DNA of 64,000 bases from Acidimicrobiia bacterium (GCA_041393965.1 JAWKJB010000002.1:434001-498000); one strand, 5' to 3'. Shown: positions 16,303 through 25,380, counted from the first letter of the stretch. The notes: a model not told the origin generated them from the letters alone. A program made the numbers and translations.

Positions 16303-17349
16303 TCACGGCCCTCCACCGCGTTGCGCAACGGCATCGGCCACGATCCCGATCGCTTCCGTGGCGCCGGACGCATCCACCTCCATCGAAAAGACGGCGCGAA
16401 TCTCGGACGGACCGTTGACGAGCACAGCAAGACCATCGGTGAGGCACGCATCCACGACGGCTCCCGGATGGGCCACCGTGAAGTTCACGATGTTGGTCTG
16501 GACGGATGTGAGATCCACGGTGACGCCGTCGATCCCTGCGATCCCTTCGGCGAAGGTCCGTGCGTTGTCGTGATCCTCGATGAGGCGGTCCCGGTGGTTG
16601 GCGAGGGCATAGAGGGCTCCGGCGGCGATCACACCGGCCTGCCGGAAGCCGCCACCGAACATGTGCTTGAAACGGCGCGCCTGCGCAATGGCTTCCGCGG
16701 ATCCGCACAGGGCGGATCCGACCGGGGCACCGAGGCCCTTGGAGAAGCACACGCTCACGGTGTCGAAGAGCGAGGCGTATTCGGCAATGTCGACCCCCGA
16801 GGCGATCGATGCGTTCCAGATACGGGCGCCGTCGAGATGGCAGACGAGGCCGAGATCGCGCGCAGCGGCGGTGACCGAGCGCAGCTGTTCGATGGGCCAC
16901 ACGGTGCCACCGGCGAGGTTGTGCGTGTTCTCGAGACACATCAAGGTGTGGGGGTCATACAGGTGGAAGGGCATCGACGGGTGAGGCACCGGTACGGCTT
17001 CCATCAGCTGCATGGCCGTGAACACGCCGAGCGACCCTTTGATCCGATTCAGCGTCACGCCCGAATGATGGGCCGCACCACCGAGCTCGTGGGTTCCGAT
17101 GTGAGCGGAATGCTCGATGACCACCGAGTCTCCGGGTTCGGTGTGCAGCCGAACTGCGATCTGGTTGCTCATCGTCCCGGACGGGACATACATGGCGGCG
17201 TCCACCCCGAGGATCGTTGCCACATGCTCCTCGAGGGCATTGACAGTTGGGTCGTCGTGGTACACATCGTCGCCGACCGGGGCGTTTGCCATGACACTGC
17301 GCATCTGTGGAGTCGGCCTCGTGATGGTGTCGCTGCGGAGATCGATCAT
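16303..17349 (-). CDS. ltaE: Low-specificity threonine aldolase / beta-eliminating lyase family
   Basis: PLP-dependent fold-type I enzyme of the threonine aldolase family that splits L-threonine or L-allo-threonine to glycine and acetaldehyde; 348 residues. MIDLRSDTITRPT start, PLP contacts YVPSGTMSNQ (about 58), HLDGARIWNA (about 165) and the Schiff-base lysine in VCFSKGLGAPVGS (about 195). The family also contains other beta-eliminating lyases, so substrate is inferred. I start at the ATG at 17349, which has GGAGG 5 bases upstream; the open frame continues to 17580 without support. It reads in the same direction as msrB and the phosphatase gene. Confidence 0.88.
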   Translation of the reverse strand: MIDLRSDTITRPTPQMRSVMANAPVGDDVYHDDPTVNALEEHVATILGVDAAMYVPSGTMSNQIAVRLHTEPGDSVVIEHSAHIGTHELGGAAHHSGVTLNRIKGSLGVFTAMQLMEAVPVPHPSMPFHLYDPHTLMCLENTHNLAGGTVWPIEQLRSVTAAARDLGLVCHLDGARIWNASIASGVDIAEYASLFDTVSVCFSKGLGAPVGSALCGSAEAIAQARRFKHMFGGGFRQAGVIAAGALYALANHRDRLIEDHDNARTFAEGIAGIDGVTVDLTSVQTNIVNFTVAHPGAVVDACLTDGLAVLVNGPSEIRAVFSMEVDASGATEAIGIVADAVAQRGGGP

Positions 17350-17417
17350 GGTGCCTCCCATGCCTTCGGAGCGGAATCCCGAAGGATACGCCTGCGAGAC
17401 CCCACACAGGATGACGA

Positions 17418-17915
17418 TCAGTCCGGTGTCAGGAACGCCTGCGCTTGGAGGAGCTGTGTCATGATCCCGTGCGATGCGGGAAGCTCGTCCCACGCCGAAG
17501 CCTGGATTTCGATGTCGGCAACCGATGCGGTCTTCATCTCCGTCGACGCGCCCGTGAGTCGCCGTACGAGCATCCCCCACACGGGCTGGTGTCCGACGAG
17601 CATCACACGCTCGGTTGTTGCGCCGTGACCCGCTGCGATCGTCAGGGCATCTTCAACCGAGCAACCGTAGAGCCCTCCGTCGAGAACAAGCCTGCTACTC
17701 CAGCCACCGGCGAGCCTCGCGATCTCCGCGGTCGAACGAGCTCGCGTTGCCGTTGACGACACGACGATATCCGGAACGATTCCGAGATCCCGGATCACGA
17801 CTCCCATGCGTTGCGATGCCCGTATACCGCGTTCGTTCAGCGGTCTGGTGTGATCGTCGGGAGCACCGGCATCCCAATCCGACTTGCCGTGTCGCATCAA
17901 CATCAGGTGGAGCAT
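17418..17915 (-). CDS. SixA-like histidine phosphatase
   Basis: Phosphohistidine phosphatase of the histidine phosphatase (phosphoglycerate mutase-like) superfamily; about 165 residues. The catalytic RHG motif is MLMRHGKSDWD at the N-terminus, the second arginine is in STATRARSTAEIA, and the second histidine is in VMLVGHQPVWG. Size and the KSDW variant match the SixA group, which dephosphorylates phosphohistidine on proteins; the target here is unknown. The ATG at 17915 has TACGAT 6 bases upstream. A GTG at 17939, 9 bases after the serC stop, would fit co-translation with serC. Confidence 0.82.
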   Translation of the reverse strand: MLHLMLMRHGKSDWDAGAPDDHTRPLNERGIRASQRMGVVIRDLGIVPDIVVSSTATRARSTAEIARLAGGWSSRLVLDGGLYGCSVEDALTIAAGHGATTERVMLVGHQPVWGMLVRRLTGASTEMKTASVADIEIQASAWDELPASHGIMTQLLQAQAFLTPD

Positions 17916-17948
17916 GTCCCGATCGTACACGAGCGGCACCGTGCCGAC

Positions 17949-19070
17949 TCAGTTGGTCGAGTCCCGGTCGAGATGGTCGAGCACGAAATCGATGCATGCG
18001 GTGAGCGCCGAGATGTCATCAGGATCGATGTTGGGGAAGGTCGCGATGCGGAGCTGGTTGCGCCCGAGTTTGCGGTACGACTCGGTGTCGACGATCCCGT
18101 TCGCCCGAAGCGTCGACGCGACCAACGCGGCGTCGATCTCGTCGGCGAGGTCGACGGTGACGACGGTGGGCGAGCGAAGGCTCGGGTCCCGTACGAATGC
18201 ACTGGCGCGTGGGTGTGCGTCAGCCCACGAATACAACCGTTGTGACGAGTCCCGAGATCGTTCCGCTGCCCATGCAAGGCCGCCAAGGTCGCCAAGCGCT
18301 GCGAGTTGTCGATCGAGGAGATGGAGGGTCACCAGTGCCGGTGTGTTGTAGGTCTGATCCTTGCGTGAGTTCTCCAACGCGGTGGCAAGGGACAAGAAGG
18401 GGGGGATCCAACGACCCGATGACGCGACGGTGTTGATGCGATCGATCGCGGCAGGGGAGACGATGGCAATCCAGAGCCCGCCCTCGGAGCCGAGGGCCTT
18501 TTGGGGGGAGCAGTAGTACACATCTGCGGAATCCACTTGGTACGCGATGGCGCCGGCCGCCGAAGTGCCGTCCACGACGACGAGTGCTTCCGTCAGGCGT
18601 CCGAACGGCGCGACGACGCCGGTACTCGTCTCGTTGTGGATGAAGGCCGCGACATCGACGCCTTCGACCGCAACGGGCTCGGGAGCCCAGCCCGGGGCAG
18701 CCTCGACGAGTTCGGGTTCGTCGAGGTGAGGTGCCGAAGCAACCGTCGCCGCGAACTTCTCCGAGAACTCACCGCAGACGAAGTGGGCTGATCGTCGCTC
18801 GATGAGGCCGAACACGGCGGCGTCCCAGAACGCGGTTGCTCCGCCGACACCGAGCATGACCTCATATCCGTCCGGGAGTCGGTACAGATCAGCCAACCCC
18901 TCGCGGATCCGGCCCACCATGGACTTGATCGGGTCGCGGCGGTGGCTTGTCCCCACGAACGGTGCTGCACTCGCCAGGGATGTGTCGTTGATCTTCGCAG
19001 GGCCCGAACCGAAGCGTCCGTCGGAGGGAAGCAGTGCATGCGGGATGGCGATGTGGGCGTTCACGGGCAT
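17949..19070 (-). CDS. serC: Phosphoserine aminotransferase SerC
   Basis: PLP enzyme of serine synthesis: 3-phosphohydroxypyruvate plus glutamate to phosphoserine plus 2-oxoglutarate; 373 residues. It matches the actinobacterial-type SerC: RFGSGPAKI near residue 20, the GVGGATAFWDAA motif near 75, and the Schiff-base lysine in YCSPQKALGSEGG near 187. RKDQTYNTPALVTL and the C-terminal RIATFPNIDPDDI fit the family. No serA or serB is nearby. The gene is divergent from the aspartate aminotransferase gene with starts only about 40 bp apart, so the two promoters must overlap. Confidence 0.92.
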   Translation of the reverse strand: MPVNAHIAIPHALLPSDGRFGSGPAKINDTSLASAAPFVGTSHRRDPIKSMVGRIREGLADLYRLPDGYEVMLGVGGATAFWDAAVFGLIERRSAHFVCGEFSEKFAATVASAPHLDEPELVEAAPGWAPEPVAVEGVDVAAFIHNETSTGVVAPFGRLTEALVVVDGTSAAGAIAYQVDSADVYYCSPQKALGSEGGLWIAIVSPAAIDRINTVASSGRWIPPFLSLATALENSRKDQTYNTPALVTLHLLDRQLAALGDLGGLAWAAERSRDSSQRLYSWADAHPRASAFVRDPSLRSPTVVTVDLADEIDAALVASTLRANGIVDTESYRKLGRNQLRIATFPNIDPDDISALTACIDFVLDHLDRDSTN

Positions 19071-19112
19071 GCCTATCGTTTCGGCGACCGATCGATCAGG
19101 AGCGTAGTGGCG

Positions 19113-20315
19113 GTGCCCACGAGTGAATCCATCTCAGCGAGAGCCAGAGCGGTGCAACCGTCGGCAACGATGGCGATCACCAACCGTGCAAACGAACTCA
19201 GGGCGAGCGGTGAACCGGTGATCGGGTTCGGCGCCGGTGAACCCGATTTTCCGACCCCGACCCCCATCGTCGAGGCCGCCATCGAAGCGGCGGCGGACCC
19301 AGCCTCGCATCGCTACTCGCCGGCGGCAGGTCAGCCGCGGCTCCGAGAGGCGATCGCGCACAAGACGCTGAGGGACTCCGGGCTCGAGGTGTCGTCGTCG
19401 CAGGTCGTCGTCTCCAACGGCGGCAAGCAGGCGGTGTATCTCACCTGTCAGGCACTCCTCGATCCCGGCGACGAGGTTCTGCTCCCGGCGCCGTATTGGG
19501 TCACCTACCCGGAGGCCATCAGCCTCGCAGGTGCGGTGCCGGTCGTGGTGCCAACCGACGAGTCGACCAACTTCATGGCATCGATCGACCAGCTCGACGC
19601 CGCGGTGACGGACCGTACGAAGATGCTGGTCTTTGTCAGCCCGTCGAACCCGACGGGCTCGGTCGCAACGGGCGATCAAGTGCGCGAGATCGGGGAATGG
19701 GCTGTGCGACGAGGTATCTGGGTCATGACCGACGAGATCTACGAGCATCTGGTGTACGGTGACGCCGTCTTCAGCTCGGTTCCGGTGGAAGCTCCTGCGG
19801 TCGCTGAACGCTGTGTGATCATCAACGGCGTTGCCAAGACCTACGCCATGACCGGTTGGCGGGTCGGTTGGCTGATCGCACCCAACGCGGTGGCGACTGC
19901 TGCGTCCCGGATGCAGTCACACATCTCGTCGAATGTCAACAATGTTGCCCAGGCGGCGGCTCTCGCTGCAGTGTCGGGCTCACTTGAGGCATCCGAGCAG
20001 ATGCTGGCGGCCTTCGATCGGAGACGGATGACGATGGTGAAGATGCTCAGGAGCATCGACGGCGTCACCTGCCAGGAGCCCGGTGGCGCGTTCTACACCT
20101 TTCCCAATGTCTCGGGGCTCCTCGGAAGGCCGATCCACGGTCGGGTGGCGCAGACCTCGCTTGAGCTCGCCTCAATCGTGCTCGAGGAAGCCAAGGTCGC
20201 GTTCGTCCCCGGTGAAGCCTTCGGAGCGCCCGGGTACGCCCGCTTTTCCTTCGCCCTCGGTGACGGGGACCTGGTGGAGGGACTCGAACGGATCACCGAG
20301 CTCGTGTCACGGTAG
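19113..20315 (+). CDS. aspC: Class I aspartate/aromatic aminotransferase
   Basis: Fold-type I PLP aminotransferase of the bacterial aspartate aminotransferase I-gamma group, about 400 residues. It interconverts aspartate and oxaloacetate with glutamate and 2-oxoglutarate, and some members accept prephenate. Seen: LSARARAVQPSAT-type start, FGAGEPDFPTP near 37, VFVSPSNPTGS near 172, the Schiff-base lysine in GVAKTYAMTGWRVGW near 242, and the Arg in YARFSFA near the end. Two GTG codons (19107, 19113) follow the ribosome binding site AGGAG (19098-19102); I prefer 19113 on spacing. It converges with aroQ. Confidence 0.88.
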   Translation: MPTSESISARARAVQPSATMAITNRANELRASGEPVIGFGAGEPDFPTPTPIVEAAIEAAADPASHRYSPAAGQPRLREAIAHKTLRDSGLEVSSSQVVVSNGGKQAVYLTCQALLDPGDEVLLPAPYWVTYPEAISLAGAVPVVVPTDESTNFMASIDQLDAAVTDRTKMLVFVSPSNPTGSVATGDQVREIGEWAVRRGIWVMTDEIYEHLVYGDAVFSSVPVEAPAVAERCVIINGVAKTYAMTGWRVGWLIAPNAVATAASRMQSHISSNVNNVAQAAALAAVSGSLEASEQMLAAFDRRRMTMVKMLRSIDGVTCQEPGGAFYTFPNVSGLLGRPIHGRVAQTSLELASIVLEEAKVAFVPGEAFGAPGYARFSFALGDGDLVEGLERITELVSR

Positions 20316-20339
20316 GTGAAGGGCGCCAGCCGCAGCCGA

Positions 20340-20786
20340 CTACTCGGACAAAGGTGCCGACAGGCGGTCATGGAGGTGCCTGATCCCATCGAGGTAGCCC
20401 TGGGTTCCGCGGCCGACGATCAGGGCATCGGCGTGGTCGGCGAGAACTGAGACGCTCCGCCAACCCTCTCGCTCGTAGATGTTCGAAATGTGGACTTCGA
20501 CATACGGCAATCCGACACCGGTGAGCGCGTCGGCGATGGCTCGGCTGTAGTGCGTCAGAGCGCCGGCGTTGATGACGATGCCATCCACATCGTTTCTCGC
20601 CGCGTGGATGGCGTCGATCAGGACGCCTTCATGGTTCGATTGGATCGCCTCGATGGTGATCCCGAGTGTCGATGCGAGATCATGCCAAGCCGTCTCGAGA
20701 TCATCCAAGGTGTCGTGGCCGTAGATCTCGGGTTCCCGCTCCCCGAGCAGGTTCAGGTTCGGGCCGTTGACGACGAGGAACTTCAT
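20340..20786 (-). CDS. aroQ: Type II 3-dehydroquinate dehydratase
   Basis: Third step of the shikimate pathway: 3-dehydroquinate to 3-dehydroshikimate; dodecameric cytosolic enzyme, 148 residues as usual. The start is FLVVNGPNLNLLGEREPEIYG with the catalytic Tyr and the flexible-loop Arg. It continues SNHEGVLIDAIH, VINAGALTHYSRAI (catalytic Asn) and VEVHISNIYERE (catalytic His). The ATG (20786) overlaps the stop of the lipoate ligase-like gene (ATGA), so the two are translated together, an odd functional pairing. No other aro genes lie in the window. Confidence 0.95.
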   Translation of the reverse strand: MKFLVVNGPNLNLLGEREPEIYGHDTLDDLETAWHDLASTLGITIEAIQSNHEGVLIDAIHAARNDVDGIVINAGALTHYSRAIADALTGVGLPYVEVHISNIYEREGWRSVSVLADHADALIVGRGTQGYLDGIRHLHDRLSAPLSE

Positions 20787-21583
20787 GATGGGGAGTCTCG
20801 GGCGAAATCGCTGGTCCTGCAAACCGGACGGCGGGCCTTCGGATCGTGATCGCTCCGAAGATCGTGAGCGACACGGAGGAGATGATCGGGAACGGTGCCA
20901 GCGACGACCGTCCGGCCTCGGCACAGCTCGCCGACGAAGGCGTCGATGAAGTCACCGGTCGGGATCACCATGGCGTCGGACAACGAACCGGTAACGGAGG
21001 GATCGAAGGGCAGTCCCAGCGCGCCGTAGACCGGGAGGAGAACCTCGTTGATTCGCTGCGCGCCATCGACAACGATGACGCCTCCGACATGGGCGGCGGT
21101 GCGGGTGAGCCGTTGTCCGACACCCATCACCTTCCTTCCTGCGATGTGGACGCTCCATTTCCCCGGGCAGTACTCCCCGGGCGTTTCCCCAACCTCGCCG
21201 CGGATACCGAAAGATGCAAGCGCGGCGACGACGGCGCGGGTGAGCCGCGCAAACCCGTCGGCCATTGCCGATGCTGCGTCGTCGATCGGTCGGGTCCAAC
21301 CGAATCGGATGGTGGCATCGTGGAAGGCTGCGGCTCTTCCACCGACGATCCTCACGGTCGACTGATATCTGAGACCCTCGGCACGGTCAACGGCGGCGTC
21401 GAACCCGGGAGTGCCCGCATCCTGCTTGCCGAACGCAAGGATCTGGCCCGTGGCCGAGACTTCGAGACTCTCGCCCATGGTGCCCTTTCCGACCGCGTCG
21501 AGGACCGCGCGAGAAACTGCCGTGTCGAGCGGACCATCCCCGGTCGACTGATGCCTGATCACCGTCACGATGCCATCGTCCAT
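20783..21583 (-). CDS. Lipoate-protein ligase / octanoyltransferase family protein
   Basis: BPL/LplA/LipB superfamily protein, 266 residues. The motif VRIVGGRAAAFHD (about 77-89) is the RxxGG(R)xxxxH loop, and the lysine that binds lipoyl-AMP is in HIAGRKVMGVGQR (about 150). It may attach lipoate or octanoate to E2 or GcvH domains; the cysteine of LipM-type octanoyltransferases is not evident at the expected place. The C-terminus ends in a basic tail (RRPVCRTSDFARDSPS). The TACCCT hexamer (complement of 21590-21595) is 6 bases before the ATG, suggesting a leaderless operon of this gene plus aroQ. Confidence 0.75.
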   Translation of the reverse strand: MDDGIVTVIRHQSTGDGPLDTAVSRAVLDAVGKGTMGESLEVSATGQILAFGKQDAGTPGFDAAVDRAEGLRYQSTVRIVGGRAAAFHDATIRFGWTRPIDDAASAMADGFARLTRAVVAALASFGIRGEVGETPGEYCPGKWSVHIAGRKVMGVGQRLTRTAAHVGGVIVVDGAQRINEVLLPVYGALGLPFDPSVTGSLSDAMVIPTGDFIDAFVGELCRGRTVVAGTVPDHLLRVAHDLRSDHDPKARRPVCRTSDFARDSPS

Positions 21584-21638
21584 CAGGGCAGGGTAGGGGT
21601 GATGTCAGTTGCCGGGCTTGCGTGCCATCCTTGACCCC

Positions 21639-22316
21639 ATGAGGCGCGTGGCGTTGGTTGTGATCTTGGGATTGTCCGTCGTCGGTTGCGGTGAAGCCGG
21701 ACTGCTCGACGGTGCAGGGAAGATGACCCGTTCGTTCGTCCAGGGGGACACGACGACGACGGTCACGCTCGCTTCGGTCGATGTTGGCCAGCCGGGAGAG
21801 GCCGCGGTCGGTTCGGTCGATGTGTTGTGGTACAACGACCAGAAGGAACCCCAACACCACGGTTCCTCCGAGTCGGTGATCGCCGGCGTATGGAACACCA
21901 GGATCGGCAACAGCCGTTTCGTGCAGTCATCTCGATCGGAGATCGCTGACGCACTGCCGTCACTCCAGTTCCCGTCGCTCGTGCCCGAACAGGTGCGGTG
22001 GGTGACGAGTCAATTGGTGTACGACCAGGTGACCGGCACCCTCGATCCCGATACCTCAGCGGCGTTCGGCCTGTGGACGACCGACCCGTACCAGTCGGAC
22101 ACAGGACGCGTCGCCGTCCTCCGTGTCGGGAAGGTTCTCGACTCGGACGACCGCCCTGAACCGGTCGCGATCGTCGTTCCCGACGGGCTCAGCCTCGGAT
22201 GGACAGCCGCCGGGATGCGATACGAGTTGTTCTGCCGCTCGGAGATCTCCGAGGAACTCTGCAAGGCAATCGCTGCGTCGTCGACGCGGCTGTCGGCACT
22301 CCTGGCGTCCGAGTGA
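21639..22316 (+). CDS. Hypothetical secreted lipoprotein
   Basis: Unrecognised 225-residue lipoprotein. The signal peptide MRRVALVVILGLSVVGCG has a lipobox LSVVGC with lipidated Cys17. The mature part has a threonine-rich stretch (QGDTTTTVTLASVDVGQ) and a globular domain with two cysteines in ELFCRSEISEELCKAI near the C-terminus. I start at ATG 21639 because the signal peptide begins there; the frame's earlier start (21609) would add ten residues in front of it. It sits 45 bp before the leader ORF of the ABC exporter and could be co-transcribed. Function unknown. Confidence 0.7.
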   Translation: MRRVALVVILGLSVVGCGEAGLLDGAGKMTRSFVQGDTTTTVTLASVDVGQPGEAAVGSVDVLWYNDQKEPQHHGSSESVIAGVWNTRIGNSRFVQSSRSEIADALPSLQFPSLVPEQVRWVTSQLVYDQVTGTLDPDTSAAFGLWTTDPYQSDTGRVAVLRVGKVLDSDDRPEPVAIVVPDGLSLGWTAAGMRYELFCRSEISEELCKAIAASSTRLSALLASE

Positions 22317-22360
22317 GCATGAGGGCAGGCGCCGCGGCACGGTGTCCTATCGTTGCTGTC

Positions 22361-22384
22361 ATGACGAGGGCGTCCCATGCATAG
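22361..22384 (+). other. Possible 7-codon leader ORF overlapping exporter start
   Basis: ATG at 22361 opens the short frame MTRASHA and stops at TAG 22382-22384. That stop lies 5 bases inside the ABC exporter ORF, whose ATG is at 22377. A TATCGT hexamer (22348-22353) ends 7 bases before the leader ATG, the leaderless-promoter spacing seen across the window, while the exporter ATG itself has no ribosome binding site. A ribosome ending on the leader could re-initiate at 22377. Nothing beyond position supports expression. Confidence 0.4.
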
Positions 22385-24266
22385 GGGGTGGGGGGCGTAT
22401 CTTCGTCATGACGACGAGCAGCCCCAACCGAAGATCGATCGGGCGCTCGTCTCGCGGGTTCTGTCGTACGCTTCGGGGTACCGCCTTGAGCTGACGGTCG
22501 TTGTGGTCACAATCCTTGTGATCTCTGGCCTCTCCCTGCTACCGCCGCTGTTGATGCGGGGCCTGATCGACACAGCGATACCGAACGCTGACCTCGGACT
22601 CGTCACCTGGCTCGGACTCGGCATGGTTGCGGTCCCGTTGATCAACGGTGCGGTCGGCGTGGCACAGCGATGGGCTTCCGCCTCAATGGGAGAAGGCATC
22701 ATCTTCGACCTGCGGCGCCAACTGTTCACCCACCTCCAGGGCATGTCGCTCGGGTTCTTCACGAACACTCGCACCGGTGAACTCATGTCGCGCCTGAACT
22801 CTGATGTCGTCGGAGCCCAACAAGCCGTCACCTCCACCTTTGTGACCCTTGCGTCGAATGTCGTGACCGTGGCGGCGACGCTGATCATCATGTTTGGTCT
22901 CGAATGGCGGCTCACGCTGCTTTCGCTGTTGATCCTTCCGCTGTTTCTCATTGCGTCGCGGCGAGTCGGATCCCGTCTTCGGGTGATCCGGCGCGAGCAG
23001 ATGAAGTCGAATGCACAGATGAACACGGTCATGCAAGAGACGCTCTCGGTGTCGGGGGCCTTGCTCGTCAAGCTCTTCGGCCGCACGGATCATGAAGACG
23101 ATCGTTTTTCACGATATGCGGGGGAGGTGCGGGATTTCGGGATTCGGCAAGCGACGATCGGACGGTGGTTCTTCATGGCCCTCGGGGTCGTCTCGGCGCT
23201 TGGCACCGCACTCGTGTTCTGGTTGGGGGCGTACCTCGTGATCAACGGGAATCTGACGGTCGGAACGATTGTGGCGCTCTCGGCCTATCTCGGTTCACTG
23301 TACGGGCCCCTGTCGGCGCTTTCGACGGCGAGAGTTGAATTCACGACTTCGCTTGTGTCGTTCGAGCGGGTCTTCGAGGTGCTCGGTATGCCCGTCGACA
23401 TCGCAGAGCCGGTCGAAGCCGTTCGACTCCCAACCGTTCAAGGGGAGGTTGTCTTCGACCATGTCTGGTTCTCATACGACGCGACGAGCGAGTCAGGGCT
23501 CGAGTCGGTTCGTCGGTTCGGCTGGCTCGACACCGGCGAGGTCGATGAGGTGCAACGACGCTCACCGGCGGGATGGGTGCTCAAGGATGTGTCGTTTGTG
23601 GCGAAGCCGGGAGAGATGATTGCCCTCGTCGGCCCTTCGGGGGCAGGAAAGACGACTTTGACCTATTTGGTGCCGCGTCTGTACGACGCGTCGCAGGGGG
23701 AAGTGAGAATCGACGGGGTCGATGTGCGGAACCTGTCGTTCGAGACGATCGCGAAGGCTGTCGGGGTGGTCACGCAGGAGACCTACTTGTTCCACGACAC
23801 GGTTGAAGCGAATCTGCGGTACGCGCGGCCCGATGCAACGATGCAGGAGCTCCGGGACGCCGCTGCGGCGGCCAACATCCTCGAGTTCATCGACTCCCTC
23901 GAAGACGGCATGCAGACCCGCGTCGGCGAACGCGGGTACCGGCTCTCGGGTGGCGAGAAGCAGCGGGTCGCGATCGCGAGGGTCATTCTCAAGAACCCGG
24001 CGATCCTGATCCTTGATGAGGCGACCTCACATCTCGATGCCCGGTCGGAGGCGCTCGTGCAAGAAGCACTCGAGGGCATCATGGCGCACCGAACATCGCT
24101 TGTCATCGCGCATCGGCTCTCGACCGTCGTGTCTGCTGACCGCATCTTCGTGATCGATGGAGGCCGCATCGTCGAGTCCGGACCACACGACGAGCTTCTT
24201 GCAGGCGGCGGCTTGTACACACGCTTGTTCCGGACCCAGTTCCGCGAAGCGGCCGCAAAGCCATGA
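22377..24266 (+). CDS. ABC exporter, fused membrane and ATPase domains
   Basis: Half-transporter of the ABC exporter (MsbA/LmrA-like) type that should work as a homodimer; 629 residues. Six membrane helices fill residues about 30-310. The nucleotide-binding domain follows: Walker A GPSGAGKTT at about 418, Q-loop VVTQETYLF, signature LSGGEKQ at about 522, Walker B ILILDEA at about 542, and switch His in VIAHRLSTV. An insertion of about 30 residues (SESGLESVRRFGWLDTGEV) lies just before Walker A. Substrate cannot be read from sequence. Its ATG has no ribosome binding site and overlaps a short leader ORF. The stop overlaps the next lipoprotein gene (ATGA). Confidence 0.88.
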   Translation: MHRGWGAYLRHDDEQPQPKIDRALVSRVLSYASGYRLELTVVVVTILVISGLSLLPPLLMRGLIDTAIPNADLGLVTWLGLGMVAVPLINGAVGVAQRWASASMGEGIIFDLRRQLFTHLQGMSLGFFTNTRTGELMSRLNSDVVGAQQAVTSTFVTLASNVVTVAATLIIMFGLEWRLTLLSLLILPLFLIASRRVGSRLRVIRREQMKSNAQMNTVMQETLSVSGALLVKLFGRTDHEDDRFSRYAGEVRDFGIRQATIGRWFFMALGVVSALGTALVFWLGAYLVINGNLTVGTIVALSAYLGSLYGPLSALSTARVEFTTSLVSFERVFEVLGMPVDIAEPVEAVRLPTVQGEVVFDHVWFSYDATSESGLESVRRFGWLDTGEVDEVQRRSPAGWVLKDVSFVAKPGEMIALVGPSGAGKTTLTYLVPRLYDASQGEVRIDGVDVRNLSFETIAKAVGVVTQETYLFHDTVEANLRYARPDATMQELRDAAAAANILEFIDSLEDGMQTRVGERGYRLSGGEKQRVAIARVILKNPAILILDEATSHLDARSEALVQEALEGIMAHRTSLVIAHRLSTVVSADRIFVIDGGRIVESGPHDELLAGGGLYTRLFRTQFREAAAKP

Positions 24267-24826
24267 GATCCATCGTGATCGGTCTCGTTGTGGCGCCGAT
24301 GCTCGTGTCCTGTTCGGGCGCGGAACGACTCACGGTCGAGACCTACGCACGGGAGGCGGCCACGCTCGCAGACACCTATGTCACCGAAACCCAGGGGCTT
24401 TCGCTCCGCTACCAGACGACCGTACAAGAAGGCGTTCGAGATCTCGTCGAGGACCAAGAGCAACCGGACCTCGACCGCGCAACGGAATTGGTCGCGTCAC
24501 AGACCGCTGCATATCTCGCGCTCGTCGACGATGCGGTCGGTCGGTATGTGGCCGCAATGGGCTCGCTCGAACCACCGAGCGCCCTTGAGGAAACCCACCA
24601 CGCGTATGTTGACACCATTGCCTCGGTCCGAGCTCATCTGCCTGCTCTCCGAGACGCAATCTCGGATGCGGCGACCCTCCAGGACATCGAACGGTCGCTG
24701 GCTGGATCGGCATATGCCGACGGTCAGGCGTCATGGACCGCCGCATGTCAGCAGCTCGAACAGCGCATCAGAGATCTCGGCCGTGGAGCCGACCTCAAGT
24801 GTGTCAAGACCGAGCGCACACCGTGA
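24263..24826 (+). CDS. Hypothetical helical lipoprotein
   Basis: Unrecognised 187-residue lipoprotein. The signal peptide MRSIVIGLVVAPMLVSC ends in a lipobox (MLVSC, Cys17). The rest is predicted all-helical and acidic (YAREAATLADTYVTETQGL, then LDRATELVASQTAAYLALVDD), with two cysteines near the end (WTAACQQ and DLKCVK). It overlaps the ABC exporter by 4 bp (ATGA) and the Nudix gene by 4 bp (GTGA), so it belongs to that operon. It may sit at the outer face of the membrane beside the exporter; this is context only. Confidence 0.7.
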   Translation: MRSIVIGLVVAPMLVSCSGAERLTVETYAREAATLADTYVTETQGLSLRYQTTVQEGVRDLVEDQEQPDLDRATELVASQTAAYLALVDDAVGRYVAAMGSLEPPSALEETHHAYVDTIASVRAHLPALRDAISDAATLQDIERSLAGSAYADGQASWTAACQQLEQRIRDLGRGADLKCVKTERTP

Positions 24827-25380
24827 CGCCAGGCCGACATCGCGTCTGGGACGGGGCAGCGTTCGTCGAGGTCGCCGTTCCGGTCAGTGGTCCCGACGGT
24901 GTTGTCGTTCCCGTCATACGGGTCGTTGTGACTGACCGCTCCGGTGGATCCGTCGTGTTGCAGCGGCGTGACGGCGCGGGCGAATCCGTGCGTGGTCTCC
25001 TTGAGATCCCGGGCGGACGGTGGCGGGCGGGGGAGTCCCCGACGGAGACCGCCATCCGGGAGGTCCGGGAGGAGACAGGTCTGGATCTCGTATCGGTTGA
25101 TGGCGTCACCGTCGAAGAGCTCGATGCGCACCGAGTCATGGCAACCATTCGTCCGCTTGCGGTGGTCGCCGGCGCCGCGGCGGCGTTTCCCGCGGCCCAT
25201 CTGGTGCTCACGGGCATCGGGGAAGGCTCGATCCGGCCAGAGGCGGGGGCAACAACCGATGTGCGATGGTGGCCCCTTCCCGATCTGCGGTGTGCCGTCT
25301 CCGAGCATCGGGAGTGGTTCGTCCCGTCGTCACACGCCGCGCTCGTCGCCTATCTCGACAGGCTCGACTCGACCGCCTGA
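24823..25380 (+). CDS. Nudix hydrolase
   Basis: Nudix-fold pyrophosphohydrolase, 185 residues. The Nudix box begins GGRWRAGESPTETAI and ends REVREETGLDL, giving the full Gx5Ex7REUxEExGU with the metal-binding glutamates, at about residues 65-87. Substrates of this superfamily are nucleoside diphosphates linked to another group; none can be chosen here. It starts at GTG 24823 in a GTGA overlap with the lipoprotein gene. The frame's earlier ATG at 24733 lies inside that gene and is not used. The last 31 bp overlap the convergent Usp gene. Confidence 0.85.
   Translation: MTPGRHRVWDGAAFVEVAVPVSGPDGVVVPVIRVVVTDRSGGSVVLQRRDGAGESVRGLLEIPGGRWRAGESPTETAIREVREETGLDLVSVDGVTVEELDAHRVMATIRPLAVVAGAAAAFPAAHLVLTGIGEGSIRPEAGATTDVRWWPLPDLRCAVSEHREWFVPSSHAALVAYLDRLDSTA

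Noticed and set aside
16321..17628. 435-codon plus-strand frame opposite ltaE
   Set aside because: Antisense shadow, rich in Gly, Arg and His, against an intact PLP enzyme on the other strand.
22408..22494. ATG 22408 with nearby G-rich run as exporter start
   Set aside because: It is out of frame with the exporter and the frame shows no transporter sequence.
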